64,000 nt of DNA from Gnetum montanum. Lineage: Eukaryota; Streptophyta; Gnetopsida; Gnetales; Gnetaceae. The number at the start of each line of letters is the position of its first letter. Position 1 is the stretch's first letter. A program made the translations under genes and the position numbers. The notes under the pieces were generated by a model. It was not told the DNA's origin. It ran no database searches and saw only the letters and a list, made by a program, of their open reading frames with translations. Location: the NCBI GenBank assembly GCA_015680685.1, contig MNCI01030296.1:496439-560438 (forward strand), read 5' to 3'. This document shows, one piece after another, positions 1-12,220 of the stretch.

Positions 1-782
1 CACATCCAACTTGTGCACAACTGTTCGACACACATCCAACTCATGCACAGTTGTCCATTGGACACATGTCACTAGATCCGCTTTTCTCTCATCTCTCAAC
101 CATTGATTCCATTCTTGAAATTCTGTGCCTGAGCCTGGCCTGACCCTATAAATACCCTGTCAATTCACATACATGAGAGGTTGGCAATTAGAGACTCTGG
201 CAATTCTGAGAACATACAGCAAGAACCTACAATCCTTGGGCACTTAGCACACTTGACTGTTGGCATCCAAGCACTTCTCACATTCACCACATCGCATCAT
301 CACATCATCACATTACGCGTTTGACCTACTATCTACACACAGCTACGCTTTGACCAGTGCACATCTTTTCTAAGCAATACAATTCCGTTCATTTTGCCAA
401 CCAAACATTATTTCTGTTTTCTGTTTTACATTTTGTTTTACGTTCTATTTACATTTCTACTTACATTTACGTTCATTTTAGACGTTTAGCTTAGTTTACG
501 TTTTGTTTACACCTTACGTTTACATTTATGTCTTACGGCTCATGTTTACATTTTACATGCATTTACACATTTTAAGACATCGTTCACGATAACCCTAGTG
601 CAAGCTGTAGTTTATGCTCGGGGAAGTCCTTGGTTGATTTGTGTGTAAACCATCCAAGGCACTCTGCCTTCGTTCTCTTTTCCAGCTTGCCCTCAGGTGA
701 AGGCAAGGTCAGCTGTGCCTGCCCAATGATCTTTCGGTGCCTATTTTCCATTCCAGCCTTACACCAACGATTTAGGTTAGTA
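1..782 (+). repeat. LTR-like promoter region, truncated at window start
   Basis: No coding region is convincing here. The first 60 bases hold two imperfect copies of a roughly 33-base unit (CACATCCAACT..TGCACA). A TATA-like CCCTATAAATACCC lies near 145-158. Downstream, 410-570 is a run of degenerate TTTACGTTT/ACATTTAC repeats. A TATA box followed by a repeat-rich leader is typical of a plant LTR, so this is probably the LTR or leader of another element cut by the window edge. At about 783 it gives way abruptly to the LTR of element A. Family is not recognised. Confidence 0.4.
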
Positions 783-1989
783 CAATGGCAAATAATCTTA
801 ATCTTTATTTCTAGCCATGAACTGTGCCCAATAATAATTCACTCGAACAAAGATTCTGTACAATTGCTTAACACCACATTGTAGGCATTCACTATATTAC
901 TAAGTGTAAATTAAGAAAACAAATTGCAAGAATTTGCCTAAGTTTTGAACCAAAGTTGTTTGTCTGATGTGTTGGTGGATTGGTATATATAGTGAGGACC
1001 ATGACCCACTACATCATATCTATAATGATGTAACTAGAGCTATGACATCATAGATATTGATGAGATACGATATGGACAAGCCGCGATATCACGTCGTCCC
1101 CTGCGAAATCGCGTACGCGATATCATGGTCCGTCGCCAAATCTATAAATAATAGGCGGCACTCCCCTCATTTCCTAATCCTGGCTAGAAGTAGTGAAGCT
1201 ATGGTAGGTTGATCACTCCAGAGTTAGATTAATTTCCCATGTGCCAGCAGTAGGAGTCCTAGAGTGAACGGCTCTTTATTCGAGCAACTTTGTACCTGAA
1301 CGCAAGTTGTGTACGGCAATAAAGACAAACTTGATTGGATAAACCTTGCAGTGCATGGATAGGATTTTATTTATTATTGTTTATTGCTTTCCTAGAATGC
1401 GATATGAGTACAACTTGATTACGAGCATCTAAGGATGTGTACGGCTAGTCAAGGAATCAGTTGCTTATCACACTTAGGCTAGTTAAGTGCCTCAGTACGA
1501 CCACTTCGAGCACATGCGTTACGTGTGGTGATCCCAGTAACGATTAGCGTTTGGTAGCCACAGTTGCATTGGTTCAGGGTGTCTACGGTAAGTGGGAACG
1601 GATGCTGACGCTAGTTAATATAGACTTAGGTCCTTAGTTAGAGTTAGTTAGCTTTCTCAACCCTTCACCCTTTAGCATAGGAGATAAACCTAAAAAGAAC
1701 AAAAAAATCATATACCTCGGACTTACTTAACCATACACCGTGACAACAACAAGTAAGTCTGGGAAGACAATGAATGATTAACCCCAAGTGTTCCATGGGG
1801 CGTTTAGGCATTTAGTCTGCGGAGTTCGACCGGATCGCACGTGCTACGCTCGTTTCGTATGGTTGAGTGTAGGGGTACCTTGCCACTCATCAGATATGAT
1901 ATTGCATCTTCAATTTATAATGATTTTATCATACCTCCTATGACATTGTAGATACAATATCACATTGTGAACTCATAATAATTTTATCA
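783..1989 (-). repeat. Element A 3' LTR, truncated and split by solo LTR S1
   Basis: 783-1057 matches the 5' LTR near 15013-15290 (shared ATCTTTATTTCTAGCCATGA and ATTGTAGGCATTCACTATA). The LTR resumes after S1 at about 1893 and ends in TTTATCA at 1989. The final stretch (TTTATCATACCTCC and its neighbours) is present twice, at about 1900-1938 and 1950-1996, so this end carries a local duplication. The part that would lie left of 783 is missing. Confidence 0.75.
1058..1892 (+). mobile_element. Solo LTR S1, with target duplication GATAT
   Basis: This is an 835-bp LTR starting TGATGAG and ending CTCATCA. It is flanked by a perfect 5-bp direct repeat GATAT (1053-1057 and 1893-1897). No internal region follows, so it is a solo LTR left by LTR-LTR recombination. 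The U3 has GC-rich GATATC/CGCGTACGCG motifs, then a TATA box (CTATAAATA, about 1141-1149). The R/U5 has GCAATAAAGAC, probably the poly(A) signal. It is the same family as S2 at 40023-40931, with closely matching U3, TATA region and U5. It interrupts the 3' LTR of element A. Confidence 0.9.
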
Positions 1990-2024
1990 TACCTCCATGA
2001 TTGATTGGAAACTTATCCTTGAGT
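1990..2024 (-). other. Element A polypurine tract and conserved upstream block
   Basis: Read on the minus strand this is ACTCAAGGATAAG, a short stretch, then CATGGAGGTA directly before the LTR start TGATAA. The same block precedes the 3' LTRs of B (30962-30996), D (46731-46765) and E (49658-49693). The purine run GGAGG is the likely plus-strand primer. Confidence 0.75.
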
Positions 2025-2232
2025 TAAAATAAAAGGAGCATAGAGTTCCTTACAAAATTTGTGGGGTTGGAAACAAACTTGAATACTATGAATTATTTAC
2101 ATACTTGACTCTATTGTGAATGTTGCATTATGGTTTGAGTGATGTTTACAAAATTATCATGCATTGCATGTTGGATACACATGATGAAAAAACAAAACAA
2201 AACAAAATACATCTTAAGAATTTGATGTATTC

Positions 2233-4919
2233 TCATATTCCTAGTGGTGGTGGCTCTTCCATTGGTTTCTTTCCTTTATCATTAGGCTTTTGAAATTGAT
2301 AGAGGTTGAGTAATTCCTAAAGTTTTTCCTCTTCTGATCTAGGATCATGTACCATCTAGGCAAATTCATGCCACAAACTACCATTGTTCTTCTGTAAATG
2401 CTCTGGCCACTTTTCTTAGTGCTTGATAATTTATAATTTTGCAAGCTATCTTTGCTATGATGTCTTTTGATCTTATAGCTAGCATTGACTACTTGAAGTT
2501 TAGAGTTTGAAATGTGTAACTTTTGTTGGACATCCTTCCTATTTGCAAACTCTTTATCATAAAGTGCATAAACTACAACTACTTGTTACTCCAGTTTATT
2601 TCTAGGTCTACCTATTGTGGGCATGGCTAGATTAGCATAATGAAGGTTTGCTAATCCTATGTATTCTATAAGGTCTTCGATCTGCAAGTCTTTGTTCTTC
2701 ACTTCAGCTTGATGGATGTGGGTAAGGCCATCTAGGATTAGTTACCAATTGGGTGTTTGCATGATAATCATGTTGATTTTGGCTTTAGCCATTTGGATTT
2801 CTTTTTCATTGATCTACTTATACATGCCCACTTGTTGCCTGAAATGTTATTTCAATCTTTCATGCTTTTTAAGCTCATTTTTCCACACACCAATATCAAT
2901 AGCCAATTTCTCGCAAATTGCATAAACTTCTTCTATTAATAGTGTTCTATTCTCCTTGGCTAATTTTCACATGTCTTGGTTGACTCTTACAAATTTCTCT
3001 TTGAGCTGATGGATGCTTACTTCTAGAACATTCTTTTATTTTTCTATATTAGTCACCCTTATGTTTTCTCTAGCAATCTTCTTATTTTCATCCTCTAGGA
3101 TAGTTATTGCTTTAGCATGTACATACATTTATGTTTTAGCCATTGAAGTATTCCACATTGTTTTTTCTTTCTCCATCTTCACTTGGATATTTTTGGCTAT
3201 CAATTGGGTCACTTATTCAGTTTTGAATTTATCTAGTGAGTTTGGTGCTACATATTGCACAGGGTCTCTCTTTTCTACTCATAATGCTGCCATTTCAGCT
3301 TGCAACCTCTGCACTTCATTTTCTACATGCTTAGCTCTAGTTTCTGTCATTACGAGCTTACCCTTTATTGAAATAAGCGTAGACTACACTACATTTATAT
3401 CACTAGGGATATCAAAATGATTTTGTATCACTTGCCCTATCTATAGCAGTTGATTTAAGATATCTTCATATTCTTGTGGGGTCATTGAGGTTCCAGTTAT
3501 GGTTTTGACACCTTTGGATCTAGTAATATCTATTAGTGGCACAATGAAAACATTAAAGAATTCTTTAATATGATGGTTAATCAGCTGAACTACCCCTACT
3601 GCATATTGGTATTGCATCACCATAATTGTGGCTCCTTTCCTATTTCTAGCATGACCTAGAAGGATGTAGCATTCCCTAATATTTGTTGTGTCCTATTCTC
3701 ATCTTCTCCTACATTTAATGAAATTTGACCACTAGAGGATCCCATTGATATTGCAAATTTTCTTAGATTATCTCTTACTCTATACATTGTAGAACCTTTC
3801 CTACTTTCCTAGCTTATAGTTTCAGTAATAACAAGTGGCTTATGGAAGGTTGATAATCCTATTGTGCTAGTAAAGCACTTGATTCAATTCTATCACTAGC
3901 TAGTGTTGATCCACTAAGTCCTACTTGCTCCTATCCTATAGCTAGAACATTTCCTACTGGTGTGGATCTTGCTACTCCCTCAGTCCTAGCTAGCTTCTCT
4001 AGCTAATCTTTCTTTGGAGATATTAGTTTTAACATCTTAGCATAGGATGCATTCTAGGCTTTGTGTGGAACATCATTGGTATAACCTAGAATTTTTGTCT
4101 ACTTGTGCAACCTTTTGATGAGATAAGGGAATGGTAAAATGAGCTTTCCTACCTTCTTTTCTTTGAACCTTCTTTGGATTTCTAGGAACAACAAATAAGC
4201 CATATTTGCATTGAATTTCCCCGTGAGAATGACGCTTCCTCTTGTAGAATAGGTGAAAATTCTATTAAATTTTTTGATGGGAAAAATATGATAAGTTCTA
4301 ATCTTGAAATATATCTTCTCTTTGATGGATAATATACTATATTCTTTATATGTTGATCCATAAGCCCTTTGTAACCATAATTTCTTTGCATCTGTTTGGA
4401 ATCTTGTGAATATTTGCATAATATTTGCTCCAACATTACTAATATTTAGTGCCTTAGCAATTGCTTTAACTAAATAAGGCACTATGACTCCAATGTTGAT
4501 TATGGCATCATCCTATTTATTTTTTGAAAACTTGTACACTTCTCCTAAGTACCATTCTCCACTGCATCATAGAGTTGACCAAAGAGGAGAGGCTTAGAGT
4601 TGCTCTCAAACGTTGCAAGTGAAAACTTTAGAAATGGTCTGAAGTTGAGTTCCATAATGACTGTGGACATGATTGATTTCTTTTGAATTACTTGGAGGCA
4701 TTCTATTAAGAGTGTGAGGCATTGTTCTTGCTTTTAAGCTGGTGATGCATTAGCCTAAGCTTATGCAGAATGTTCTATGATAGGTATTTCTTGATGGATG
4801 CTAAAGGATTGAGCCTCTTGCTCTACTTGTAGATTCTATTCTCTAGCTTGTTCACTTCCTCTAGGTCTTTTGCCTCTTTATTGTGAGGGTTCTTTGTTTG
4901 CAGGTCTTTTAGAAGCCAT
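2233..4919 (-). pseudogene. Element A ORF3: extra ORF between integrase and 3' LTR, broken
   Basis: The ATG at 4919 opens a basic N-terminus (MASKRP), and the frame context ends in EEPPPLGI-stop at 2233. The span of about 2.69 kb is not a multiple of three, so at least one frameshift is present, along with in-frame stops. The most conserved part is about 4099-4482, where KIYFKIRTYHIFPIKK matches KIYFKISTHHIFPTKR in element E. This segment loosely recalls the 'putative plant transposon protein' domain, but only from memory of that family. Later parts are rich in charged and leucine residues and may be coiled coil. Homologues are in B (27915-30758) and E (49841-52641). The position is that of env-like ORFs in Athila, but no clear membrane segment is seen. 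Function unknown. Confidence 0.7.
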
Positions 4920-5459
4920 TTGTAATCATAAAGGATTCATTTGAGATTATCCATGGGTTTGAAATAAGTTCCTAATGGTTCATAATCCTCTATTGATTTA
5001 TTGGATTGGATCAAAATTTATCTTTATTATTACTTTATAGCTCTTATTATGATTACAGATTAAGAAAAATTTCAAAAAGAAACCCTTACTTGTTGTATCT
5101 TTTAATTGCTATGGGCTCTCACAATTGTTATTCTCCTACTTATTATGTATTTGAATGGGTAATTAGGAGGAATGATTAAATTTATTAACTATTACTCAAT
5201 TATTTGATCAAGATTTAACTGATTAGTATTACTCTTATCCTTAATGTACTCTTATAGGCATTAGAAAAATCTTGCTTAAATCTCACAAACTATGTGCAAC
5301 GCTCTCCCCCATGACTAAGTTGATCACCCCATGATCAAGAGGGATCAAGAAGCACAAAAATCGAAGTTAAGTTAAGAAAGTTATAAAGCTTAGAAGTTTG
5401 ATGGCTAGAGGATTTGAAAAATGGCATGAAATCCCTATGCATCAAATGAGAAGAATGAA

Positions 5460-5610
5460 AAATTTCTAACTCCTTACACATATATATAGATTTTTGCGAT
5501 GGTAACATTGTAGATACGATATTATAGTTTTGACATATTAGGGCCTAATACATCATAGCTACAATGTCACCATTAGAAAATTTGATATTTTAAGTAGTTT
5601 TTGATGAGAA
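5460..5610 (-). promoter_or_regulatory. Element A internal U3-like block with TATA, upstream of ORF3
   Basis: On the minus strand this contains a TATA-like TCTATATATATG (complement near 5481-5492) facing ORF3. It shares a 13-base exact match, AACATTGTAGATA on the plus strand, between 5504-5516 and the 5' LTR at 15270-15282. It also shares TAGCTATGATGTA/TAGATATGATGTA-type motifs with the U3. B and E have equivalent blocks at the same place. An internal promoter is an inference. Confidence 0.6.
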
Positions 5611-7311
5611 AATCAGGTGAAATGAATAGTTTGGAAGATGTAGAAATGGTTTAGAGGATTTTTGAATAAGGATGATGCTCAAAATATTAGAATTTATCAT
5701 TAAAGATATATGAACGAATGAATCTTTGGTAAAGTAAGTTGATTAGATTTATTGGAAATGGTTGGGAGGAGTTACCAAAGGTATGATTAAATATGAGTAT
5801 GTAAGAAAGTAAAAATGATAGTTTAAGTATTCCAGATGCATAAGATGATGCAGAATTAGTCATTAGGTATGAAGCACAAGAGTTATACAAGTGGATCCTC
5901 TCCAAAGAAAGCTCTAGCCCTTAGTACCTTTATATAACCACACCTATGAGTGTATGTAGGTACTCAAGGAGTTGAATGTTAAACATATCTGTCTTCTAAA
6001 ACACACATGTTAGTATCATCCTATTGGGAAAATAACACTATCATACAAAACCATTAAAGTATGATTATATATAATAGCGAGGTGGAATGAGAGTAGCAAG
6101 GGATTGTAGAAATTAGAACATGAGGTATCTTACCATAGGCATAATGAAGGTTGTGTGTAATATATGGTTAAAGTAATCATTAGCCTTTCCATCTAAAACC
6201 AAAACCAAGTCCATACCACTTACCAATGACATCACATTATACGCTCAACCATGAGACTACCATAACTGCAAGGAGTAGTAACACTTGGCAATTAAGTTCA
6301 AGGAAGTAGTTTATTAATAGCATAATTTATTTTTTAAGGGAGACTTGGCCATTGGACAAAGGAGTGCCTTCAAGCATAGGTAACATGTCTTTCTAGCCGC
6401 GTAACCAATGTCAGTTCAAGAAACCTTGAAATTTTTGAGAAGTCACCTAACTTTAGGCAGGGGTAACATGTCTTTCAAGTGAAACCCCTAGAAATTTTTA
6501 TTTTGTGCATTTATTAGATTATTACTATGTTAATCTTACTACAGAACTACCTTTAGGCATGGGTAACATGTCTTTTTAATGACATGGTAAGGCAACACTT
6601 ATCTTGGATATACTTCCATTTTTCATTAGAAATCAAGTAAATAATACAACTTAATAGCAGGATAAAACTTATAGTAGCAACCTTGGAGAATCCAAAAATA
6701 CCCTTGATGTCACACCCTTTTCATTCCCTCTTGGTTCTTCACTTTTCTATCTAGGCATAATGATCACACATTTATTTTAGTTTTATTGTGAAAAGAATAT
6801 CTTTATGTTCATGGTAAGAACCTATTATTATTGAAAATGGATGGATGGATGATGTGGTCTCACTATATATAGAATTAGTCCTTTAATGATTTGGTAATAT
6901 AGGGTCAAATTCACATCATTGGGACTACATCTTGTTTTATTCCTTGCACTTTATTTAGAAAAATGAACAAAAATATCTACAAGCAAGATGATGAGAAATT
7001 ATAGAAAAATGCTAAGGATAGAGAAAGTAAAAAACTAGCAAAGAATGAAAAAGGATTAAAAAGTACAAAAAGTATAAAAGAATGGCAAAGTTATGAAAGA
7101 ATGTGAAAAATAATAAGAAAAAGTAAAAATATAAAAAGAATTAGAAGGAAAACTTGTGCCTAAGTGTCAAATTTGACACTTCCATGACTATTATGAGAAG
7201 TGAATATCTGGAAGATTGACCAAGTGGGAAACTTCTTGGTAGAGAGGGTAGAATCCTTGAGAGAGTAGGGAAAGTTATGGTATGGTTTGACTTGTTGAAC
7301 ATTGATAAGGA
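5611..7311 (-). other. Element A post-integrase spacer with a triplicated motif
   Basis: This is non-coding spacer between integrase and the internal U3-like block. It holds three spaced copies of a motif, roughly CTTTAGGCATGGGTAACATGTCTTTCTAGT, at 6366-6400, 6449-6481 and 6549-6580. Single copies occur at the same relative place in E (54175-54213), B (26614-26644) and D (45504-45534). 6118-6210 also matches 53820-53910 of element E and contains, on the minus strand, a splice-donor-like GTAAGATACC. No protein is supported. Confidence 0.6.
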
Positions 7312-8491
7312 TTAGCTTCTATGGGTTTGTGGGTGATAGATCTGTATGGCATCAAATCGATATGTAACATGGATGATATATGGTCCTTCCCATAAGGTTT
7401 GGAACTTAGCCTTCTGCAGAACATGGGTGGGATTATAATAGGACTTCTTGCCCAGTATAATTGACACTTGTCTTATCCTGGCATCATGGTTATGTTTAGA
7501 GTACTTTTTATGAATTTCACTACTCATTTGGGCTACCAATCGATTTTTGTCTAGAAGATTAAGATTCATGAGATATTCTCTTTGAGCTAAGCTTAAGCTG
7601 AGATCAAGTGTGCTGGTAGTAGAAAGGGTATTAAGTTCCATTTGGATCTGTAACATTGGTACTTTATCGTAAACTAACTCATAGGGGGAATACCCTATAG
7701 GAAGTTTCCAGGTGAATCTATACACCCATAAAGCATCATTAAATTTCAAGTTTCAATCCTTTCTATAATGACTAACTATTCTAGTTATATTCGTGTGATC
7801 TCTTGGTTAGTTACTTTTGCTTGACCATTTGCTTGAGGATGGTATGTTGTAGTTATTTTGTGATTCACCCCAACTTGTTAAATTAGCTATTGAATGTAGC
7901 TCCTATAAAATAAGTCTTGTTGTCAGATATAAGGATGTATGACACTTGAAATCTATTCATCACAAGTTGTCAAAAGAATTTAGAAACTTTTTTAGCTGTG
8001 CAACCCTTGACTACAATTGTTTTTGTTCACTTTGTACAATAATTAACTGTTACTATAATATAAGACTTTCTATTTGACATTGGTGTAATGGGATTCATGA
8101 AGTTAATTCCTCAAACGTGGAAAGGTTCTAATGGTTGTATTCACTATTGTAACCCTTCATTTCTGGCTATTAGCCCTTCATCTCTTCAACATCTTTTGCA
8201 AGACTATGTAAATCGGTGTGAATCCTTGAATATGGTAGGCCAAAAGTAACCTTCCATCATCAATTTTAGTGCTATCCTTTGTCCTACATAGTAACCACCA
8301 CATGGTCCTTCATGTGTGTCTTGTAGGACTCTTTGTTGACTTCGTTGTTGAACACACCACCTTATTAACCCACCGACGCATATCTTGTAAGGGTTTCCAT
8401 TGATTTTCATGTATCTCTTTACTTTATGGATGAATTGTTCCTTATATTTCCTATCCCACTCAATAGGAAGTTCTTGTTTGGTGAGATACAT
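7312..8491 (-). pseudogene. Element A integrase, broken
   Basis: This is the integrase of Ty3/gypsy type, which inserts element cDNA into the genome. The zinc-binding region is at 8204-8491: HEGPCGGYYVGQR, then the segment that would lead to the C-x2-C pair. The C-terminal part is at 7312-7749, with LWVYRFTWKLPIGYSPYELV and WEGPYII near its end. The catalytic D-D-E core between them (about 7750-8200) is scattered over frames with stops. Homologous segments are at 24600-25806 (B) and 43561-44800 (D). No chromodomain is seen. Not functional. Confidence 0.8.
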
Positions 8492-10065
8492 TACGTAATC
8501 AGTAAGCCATGACCTCTCTATTTAGTCTACAACCATTATAGTTTTGTTGAATAAATTCTCATTAGGAAATTGATCCGATGATAGTGCATCATTCTCTTGG
8601 GGTTCCCATCCAAGTCTTGATAAATGATTTACTACTTATTTTTTATTCCTTTTTTTATTGATCATGGTAATGTCAAACTCTTATAGGATAACTAGCCATT
8701 ATCACTCTAGGACTAACCATTGGTTTATTCATTTGAAATATGATGGCACTATGATCTATGTGAACATCATTGGGGTACTTGAGCACACAATGTCTAAATT
8801 TTTCAAGTGCATATACCATAGTCATTAGCTCTTTTTTTGTTGTGCTGTAGTTAAGTTATGCCTTGGTGCTACTTCAACTAGCGTAGTGTATATAATAAGG
8901 CCTTTTCTACTCATCTAGTTGAGTCAATACTGCTCCTAATGCATAGTTTGAAGCATATGTCATAATGTGGAAAGGCTTTAACCAATCTAGAGCTCAAAGG
9001 ATTGGTATCTCAATTAATTTATATTTTAAGGTTTCAAATGCATTTTCACATTTCTCTATCCATAGGAATGATGCATCTTTCTTAGTTAGTTCCACCAATG
9101 GTTTTTTAATCTTTGAAAATTTTTCAATGAATCTTCTATAGTATCTTGTATGGCCAAGAAATGATTTAACATCTTTGACAAGTTGTGGCCTCTAAGTGAT
9201 GTTCTAAATGACTTTGATCTTTTTTGGCTCTACCTTTATTCCCTTGTGAGATACTTTATGCCCTATAACTATACCATCTTGAATCATCAAATGGATTTTT
9301 TTGCCAATATAGCTTTAGATTGGTTTCCACACATTGTTTCAGTACTTGCTCCAAATAGTCCAAGGCTTGTTTAAAATCTAGCCTGTATGTGGAGAAGTCA
9401 TCCATAAAGACTTCAACTCCATTACTAATTTGCATTATACAAGCCTCTAAAATGTAGTGAGTGCATTATAAAAGCCAAAGAAAATCTACTTGTATGAAAA
9501 TGTCCCTCATGGATTGGTGAATGTGGTCTTTTCTTGGTCTTCTGGTGTAATGTAGATTTGATTGTACCCACTATAGCCATCTAGAAAGCTATAATATTAG
9601 TATCTTGCTATAGTATTTAGGACTTTGTCAACAAATGGAAGAGGAAAATGGTTTTGAATGTTACCATGTTTAATAATTTGCAATCAATACGAACCCTCCA
9701 CTTACCACCTTTTTTTGGTACAATGAGTAATGGACTAACCCATTCATTATCTGCTATTGGGTAGATGAACCCTATCAATAATTTTCTAGCTCTTGCTTGA
9801 CAACTTCCTTAAGCATTGGGTTCAACCATCTTTAAGGTTGGTAGTGTGGTTCAATAGCTGGATTTGTATAGATTTAATGTTGTTAAATGCATGGATCGAT
9901 TATAGTGATCTCATCGTAGGACCATGCAAATGTAGTTGGCCATTTATTTACTACTTCCAACAATTTTTTCTTTTGTTTTTCATCAAGTTTGGCATTTATA
10001 ATTACCAGTTTCTTATTATTTAGAAAAGCATATTCAAGCATATTTGGTAGGGCTTTTAATTTCAA
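8492..10065 (-). pseudogene. Element A reverse transcriptase and RNase H, broken
   Basis: The catalytic motif VFMDDF is encoded on the minus strand at 9394-9411, so the two aspartates survive. 9883-10065 encodes a segment before the RT core (KKLVIINAKL..TTFAWSYDE), matching 41970-42110 of element D. The RNase H part is at about 8690-8970 (ASNYALGA, KKELMTMVYALEKFRH, VHIDHSAI); its first catalytic aspartate is retained in MTYASNYALGA-like context only as a substituted residue. Numerous stops and frameshifts break the frame. The domain order and neighbours identify it as pol. Confidence 0.8.
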
Positions 10066-10439
10066 GGGATTTGGATCATATATCTCTTGTATCTCTAATC
10101 TTGTCCATTCAATATCTTTTTCTTGATGTGAGGAGGTTGTCTTTTCAGTTGTTCTAACTTATCTATTTCTTTCACATATGCACTTGTGATTTTTTTATTG
10201 GTTTTATGCATATTTTAGATTCTTTTTTTTTTTGTAATCATCTACTAGGTGTCTTCTTGTTGAGTGGCTACTGCATACAAACACTTTAGTATACACATAT
10301 CTTCTATACATCCATTGCATGATGTGATGGCATTATCTTTCATGGCCCAAATTTTCTACACACAATTGCACTCATTATTGCTCTATGCGATACATAGAAC
10401 TCTACAACTTTGAATAATTCAAGCTTCATCTTCCTTGAA

Positions 10440-10800
10440 GATTTTCAAGGACAAGTCTTTGATCCCAAGCTTAGCATCTATAATGCTAAGCCATCCTCTT
10501 CCCATAGTTATGGGGAATTTTCCTCTATTCTTTTCTACATGAATGACTAAAAATTTAGTAGGATAGGATCAACCAATGATGGTAGTAATAACATCTTCCA
10601 CCTATCCAAGTTGAACAACAATGGATTAGTCTACAAACTCTAATCAAATGTTGCTTAAGTGGAAGTAGGTTCTAGGACTTGTACATATCATGTGAAATTA
10701 AGTTTATACTTGATCTAGAATCTAAGAGAGCCTTGCATGATTTATGTCTTGCTATTTGGAGATAAATAAGGGAATCTCAAGATCATTCTCTTTTTGGGAA
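10440..10800 (-). pseudogene. Element A aspartic protease region, broken
   Basis: On the minus strand a segment reads CKALLDSRSSINLISHDMY, the place of the retroviral-type D-S/T-G protease site. It is followed by a remnant of the MGRGWLSIIDA-like motif near 10470-10500. Equivalent regions are at 22285-22620 (B) and 41240-41600 (D). Frameshifts separate the two parts. It lies between the gag linker, split by S3, and reverse transcriptase. Confidence 0.65.
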
Positions 10801-11325
10801 GTGCTCTTACTTTAATCCAATGTGTAATTCTCTGTGTGACCATGATAGTAGGGACTTTCCTATTTATAGGTACTAGAAGCATAGTGTTCTTTGAAGAAGT
10901 GTGTGTTAATGGGTTAGAGTTAAGTGAGGTCCTTATCCTTCAAACCTTTTCTAGACTTGTTCTTAAAAAAGGACATTTCTTGGCTCTTGGTTTCCTTGTG
11001 ACTACATCCTCTTGTGTAGTTACTACCTTAGTAGTACTCTTTTATTGTGATTGTGTTGGCAGCTCTCCTTATATAATCAATGGTAATACTAGTGGTAGGG
11101 GGTTAGGAGTTTGAACTGAAGAACCAGCTACTAGTTGAGATAAGTAAGAATTTGGATCCATTCATGAAGTAGTGGATTAATGATATTCCGATGGATAGAA
11201 GTATGAGAAAGCATGGACCAAAGTATTCTTTGGGAAGATTAGTCATTTAACATAATGTCCATAGGGATTAAGTTGTCTATATGGATATTGGTACCTTGGC
11301 AATGGCACTTACCACACTTGTGGTT

Positions 11326-12220
11326 TGATGAGTAGTGAGGTACCCCATACATCCAACCATATGAATCACAAGTGTTCACACATGATTTGGTCAAATTCTA
11401 TAGATGGGACTAGTTGTGGCATGTAGATCAGTATGCCTTGATTGCAGTTCATTGTCTTCCCATTTAGACTAGTGGTAGCTTTGTTATGTATGGTTTAGTC
11501 CAAAGTGAGACATATGATTCTTGATGTTGTTTTGGCCTTATGCTACTCCTAATGATAATGAAGAAATCAATTATTTAAACTAATTAACAATGGAAATTAA
11601 AGTTTAAACTAGCCTACAGGCAATGAGTGTTTGTTCCTAGCTTACCATACACATCCTGAACCCATGTATCCACTATTGGGATTACCAAGTGATACGTGCT
11701 TACACTCGAAACTAATCATGCTTATTCCACCAATTCATTAGCATGCGTGGAAACATAAATATTAACTAAGTACATGAAATGTAAATTGCATGAAAAGTAA
11801 ATTTAATCTAAGTGTGTTTCAATGAATAAGAATAAATCTTGATCTTATTGTCATTTATGGAATGTGTCCAAGTACATTGCCACTCAAATAAGACACCGTA
11901 CAACTGACATAGATCCATATTGTGGACACTTACTAAATGTTCTCCAAGACTACAAAATAAAAATACAAGAGTTTGACTACTTTATTGACCAAAGAATGCC
12001 AATACATGTTTGGAGCATGCATATTTAGAAGCAAAAATAGACATTACATCAACGGGGTTGCATCAACACATCATTTTATGCATCGATAGTGCCTAGTCGA
12101 TGAGGCCTAGTTCATGGGGCCTAGTTGACACAGCTGCTTCAAAGTGGCTACGTCAAGGTAGTTGCATCTAGGTGGCTCATCAAAGTAGCTGTGTCAATGC
12201 AACCAACTGATGCTTCATCA
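11326..12220 (-). mobile_element. Solo LTR S3, with target duplication TGGTT
   Basis: This is an 895-bp LTR in minus orientation. Read on the plus strand it starts TGATGAG (the U5 end) and ends CTTCATCA. It is flanked by a perfect 5-bp repeat TGGTT (11321-11325 and 12221-12225). Its U3 half (about 12060-12220) has GTCGATGAGGCCTAG and ATGGGGCCTAG-type repeats, like the U3 of element B (18600-18800). The U5 half matches the shared U5 of this group. No internal sequence lies beside it. It interrupts the gag-protease linker of element A. Confidence 0.85.
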
